Part shown: piece by piece, positions 6,532 to 8,659 of the stretch
How the letters are laid out: the number at the start of each line of letters is the position of its first letter
Position numbering within the stretch: position 1 is the stretch's first letter
Source: B3-G11 sp039714175
GTDB taxonomy: Bacteria > Actinomycetota > Acidimicrobiia > Spongiisociales > UBA5794
NCBI GenBank assembly: GCA_039714175.1
Contig: JBDLJV010000087.1
Location: 1-8,659, forward strand
DNA length: 8,659 bases
Reading direction: 5' to 3'
Notes under the pieces: generated by a model
What the model was told of the DNA's origin: nothing
What the model saw: only the letters and a program-made list of their open reading frames with translations
Databases searched by the model: none
Program-made: the position numbers and the translations under genes

Positions 6532-7817
6532 GTCGCAACCAAGCCTTCCGTTGCAGAGAAGAGCTCACCAGGAGCGTACGCGCCGAGTTCCTCGACCACT
6601 GTCTGCCATTCGATACGCCTCAACGACGCCGGCCGATGCATGATCCTGGCCAGCTCACTGTTGAGATCTTCAACTGCCGCATCGAGTCTGGACCCCATGA
6701 TCCGTCGGACCCTCTTGGGAACTTCAACAGTGGGGTTCACACCGATCTTCCATGCAACGTTGTCGAGGAGGTGTTCGGTCTGTGATCGCCTCCAGCGGAT
6801 CCGTGCATCAGACCTGAAGCGGTCAGAAGCGGAATCGCGCCACACCACAAGCTCGGTGTCCATGGTCGATTGGTCCCATCGTCCGAGAGACCGCATGACT
6901 CGTTGCGCAAGGTCTCCGCCGGCCACTTCCACGATCGATCGATCGAGCAGGTCTACGGAACGACGTGCCTCATCGAGGAGTTCTTGCTGCGTCGCCAACC
7001 AGCTATCGAATACAGAGAGCCCTTCGTCCTTCGGACCCCTTGCAATGGTTTGGCTGACAGCATCGGCAAGGCCGCCGATAGCAGCTGCCGACGATGTGAT
7101 CGCTGCCGCCAGATGTCGTCCGGCGTTCGTGACGGTTGATAACGCTATGTACGCTCGTTCGTCGCGAGGATCGGCCGACGCGACAGCGCCGAGCACACGT
7201 TCCACGAACGCAGCCGACGAGCCTCCCTCGTCCACTGTCATCACCTCAGGTACGTCGAACCGCTCCATTGCGGCAGCGATCAGTGCGGCCCTGTCTCGGT
7301 CGGTCCCCCCGATTCTGTTCATCACCAGCAACCTGTCGATGCCGGATGCCATCGCTTTCCAGAGCTGATCAGTGGAGGCGTCGCCGTACCGATTGGGCGA
7401 CACAACGAGAACCGCTAGATCCGCAGTCTTGAGCGCCGAACGAATCGCCTCGGCATCTGCTTCCCACGGCGGCGTGTCGACGAACACCACTCCCTCGGGG
7501 GCATCCGGAGCCAGGACGTACTCCATCTCGTGGTGGATCGGTACCGGTCCTGCAGATCCCGCTGCAACGATCGATCGGGTTGTCGGCCTGAGCAATCCGA
7601 CAACCGACACGTCACTCCCAACCAACGTGTTGATCAGATGCGACTTCCCCACACCAGTGCTTCCAACGAGCACAACGGATCTCGGAACCATCACAAGGTT
7701 CTCCAGCACACCGATTGAAGTGTTCGCGTCGCGGAGCACTCGCGCGTCGTCACCATCCAACAGCACCACCGGCACCCTCGCCAGTGCCTCCTTGAACTCC
7801 ACTATCGAATCAGCCAC
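6528..7817 (-). CDS. P-loop GTPase with helical C-terminus, dynamin-like (first of a pair)
   Basis: A 429-residue GTP-binding protein. G1 is GSTGVGKS (52-59), G2 RPTT (77-80), G3-like DTPP (114-117, Pro in place of the usual Gly). The expected G4 position reads NRIGGTD (167-173), which departs from NKxD, so base specificity may be altered or supplied by the Asp at 173. Residues about 225-429 are rich in helix-forming sequence with many charged residues and an Ala/Gly-rich, moderately hydrophobic patch at about 230-255 that could touch membrane but is not a clear transmembrane helix. Start GTG 7817 has only a weak purine stretch ahead of it. 38 bases separate it from the amidase gene upstream, so it is probably in the same transcript. 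The exact family is uncertain beyond a TRAFAC-class, dynamin-like GTPase. Confidence 0.86.
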   Translation of the reverse strand: MADSIVEFKEALARVPVVLLDGDDARVLRDANTSIGVLENLVMVPRSVVLVGSTGVGKSHLINTLVGSDVSVVGLLRPTTRSIVAAGSAGPVPIHHEMEYVLAPDAPEGVVFVDTPPWEADAEAIRSALKTADLAVLVVSPNRYGDASTDQLWKAMASGIDRLLVMNRIGGTDRDRAALIAAAMERFDVPEVMTVDEGGSSAAFVERVLGAVASADPRDERAYIALSTVTNAGRHLAAAITSSAAAIGGLADAVSQTIARGPKDEGLSVFDSWLATQQELLDEARRSVDLLDRSIVEVAGGDLAQRVMRSLGRWDQSTMDTELVVWRDSASDRFRSDARIRWRRSQTEHLLDNVAWKIGVNPTVEVPKRVRRIMGSRLDAAVEDLNSELARIMHRPASLRRIEWQTVVEELGAYAPGELFSATEGLVAT

Positions 7818-7855
7818 GGTCCCATTCCAGCAGACACCGGGGTCTGATCGGCCGC

Positions 7856-8659
7856 CTACTCGATACCGGCAAAGAGATCCGTCTCTCCTTCATGCCATCC
7901 GACTGCCGAGTGAAGCAGCTCGAAGTCCTCCCATGGATACACGGATTCAACGACATCCGTAGGAGCTGCAAACCAGAAACCGTCCGGATCGACCTGTGTG
8001 CGATGTGCCCGAAGCGCGTCTCTCCCCTGCTCCACGAACCCGGTGACGTCCATGCGGGTGAGCTGCCGGATTGGTTCCTCCATCCCATCGAGTCGTTCGA
8101 TCCACATACCGAAAGGCGAATCACCGCCCAAGGCGAGTATCGCCTCGTGGATGATCTTGACCCGGCCAAGCGTGAATACCGGTGCATAGATCTTCTTCAC
8201 TTCCCAAGGTGGGCCCGCCGCCGGGAATCTCGTCGCGTCCCGTGCTGCGTCGTAGAGGGCCATCGACAGGTCGTGCACGCGCAGGTGATCGGGATGGGGA
8301 TAGAACTCATGGTCGTCATAGCCGAGCACGACATCAGGTCGTTGAGCACGAACCACAGCAACAAGACGCTCCAGAACTCCATCGAACGGCTGGTGACAGA
8401 ACGAGTCGGGATGGCGATTCGCCTCGGTGTCCGGCATGCCGGAGTCCCGGTAACCGAGCATCATGACCTCGTCATAGCCGATAATCGCTGCCGCCTCGGC
8501 TAGCTCCTTTGCGCGTACCGCTGCAAGATCCGCAGCAATCTCCGGCGTATCGAGCTCCGGGTTCAGGATGTCCCCCGCTTCGCCTCCGGTGGCCGTGACG
8601 AGCACTGCACGCACACCCTCCTGCACGTATCTGGACACGGTGCCCGCGCCCTTGGATGA
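7856..8659 (-). CDS. mca: Mycothiol S-conjugate amidase Mca (N-terminus cut by window edge)
   Basis: A zinc-dependent amidase of the LmbE/PIG-L fold that cleaves mycothiol S-conjugates, giving a mercapturic acid for export and recovering GlcN-Ins; a cytoplasmic detoxification enzyme. 267 residues are visible and run off the right edge. The fragment opens with SSKGA, matching the segment right after the zinc-binding AHPDDE of actinobacterial Mca proteins; that Lys is reported to set Mca apart from the deacetylase MshB. Other matches are TGGEAGDILNPELD, YPHPDH (with a zinc-ligand His; HPDH at 8285-8296), DALRAHRTQVDP and the C-terminal DLFAGIE. The true start, about 15-20 codons upstream, is outside the window. 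It heads the minus-strand gene run as far as can be seen. MshB is the alternative, but the C-terminal half fits Mca better. Confidence 0.9.
   Translation of the reverse strand, partial: SSKGAGTVSRYVQEGVRAVLVTATGGEAGDILNPELDTPEIAADLAAVRAKELAEAAAIIGYDEVMMLGYRDSGMPDTEANRHPDSFCHQPFDGVLERLVAVVRAQRPDVVLGYDDHEFYPHPDHLRVHDLSMALYDAARDATRFPAAGPPWEVKKIYAPVFTLGRVKIIHEAILALGGDSPFGMWIERLDGMEEPIRQLTRMDVTGFVEQGRDALRAHRTQVDPDGFWFAAPTDVVESVYPWEDFELLHSAVGWHEGETDLFAGIE

Noticed and set aside
6932..6946. Tandem GATC run (CGATCGATCGATCGA)
   Set aside because: Lies inside the first GTPase gene and reads as ordinary codons (Asp-Arg-Ser-Ile-Val); no sign of a regulatory array.
7155..7163. Further CGTTCGTCG match to the intergenic motif
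   Set aside because: Only 9 bases and inside GTPase coding sequence; expected by chance and codon use.
6640..7368. Plus-strand open frame of 242 codons opposite the first GTPase
   Set aside because: Ser/Arg-rich shadow of the GTPase reading frame; no ribosome site or domain motif.
7831..7846. Inverted repeat CAGAC/GTCTG with a 6-base loop between mca and the first GTPase gene
   Set aside because: Only a 5-base-pair stem with no T-tract, too weak to call a terminator or attenuator.

Overview
The window looks like chromosomal DNA of a GC-rich actinomycete-type bacterium (Actinomycetota). The best lineage clue is a gene at the right edge that matches mycothiol S-conjugate amidase, since mycothiol is an actinobacterial thiol. 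Frequent GTG starts, high G+C and -10-type TANNNT boxes placed for leaderless or short-leader transcripts fit that group. An Acidimicrobiia-like origin is possible, but that is only an impression. There are eight protein-coding genes, no RNA genes, no CRISPR and no insertion sequences. Coding density is very high, with no gene-free stretch longer than about 150 bases.

Left part (1-3272): a short-chain dehydrogenase on the minus strand runs off the left edge. It diverges from a plus-strand secreted lipoprotein that joins a thermonuclease-type nuclease domain to a lamin-tail domain. That gene converges, 17 bases apart, on a minus-strand L-glutamate gamma-semialdehyde dehydrogenase (RocA/PruA type, second step of proline catabolism).

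Middle (3273-4775): a 149-base divergent spacer precedes a plus-strand single-domain response regulator. A 49-base spacer with iterated TCGTTCGTCG-type motifs follows, then a diacylglycerol-kinase-like lipid kinase that probably starts leaderless at GTG 3840.

Right part (4757-8659, all minus strand): a probable operon read right to left as mycothiol conjugate amidase (cut by the window end), a first P-loop GTPase, a second P-loop GTPase and an MscS-family mechanosensitive channel. GTPase to GTPase and GTPase to channel are each joined by a 4-base GTGA stop/start overlap, which suggests coupled translation. The channel gene overlaps the lipid kinase tail-to-tail by 19 bases. The GTPase pair locked to a mechanosensitive channel is the most interesting arrangement here. 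Both GTPases carry a dynamin-like RPTT switch motif, so a membrane-stress function is a reasonable but untested inference.
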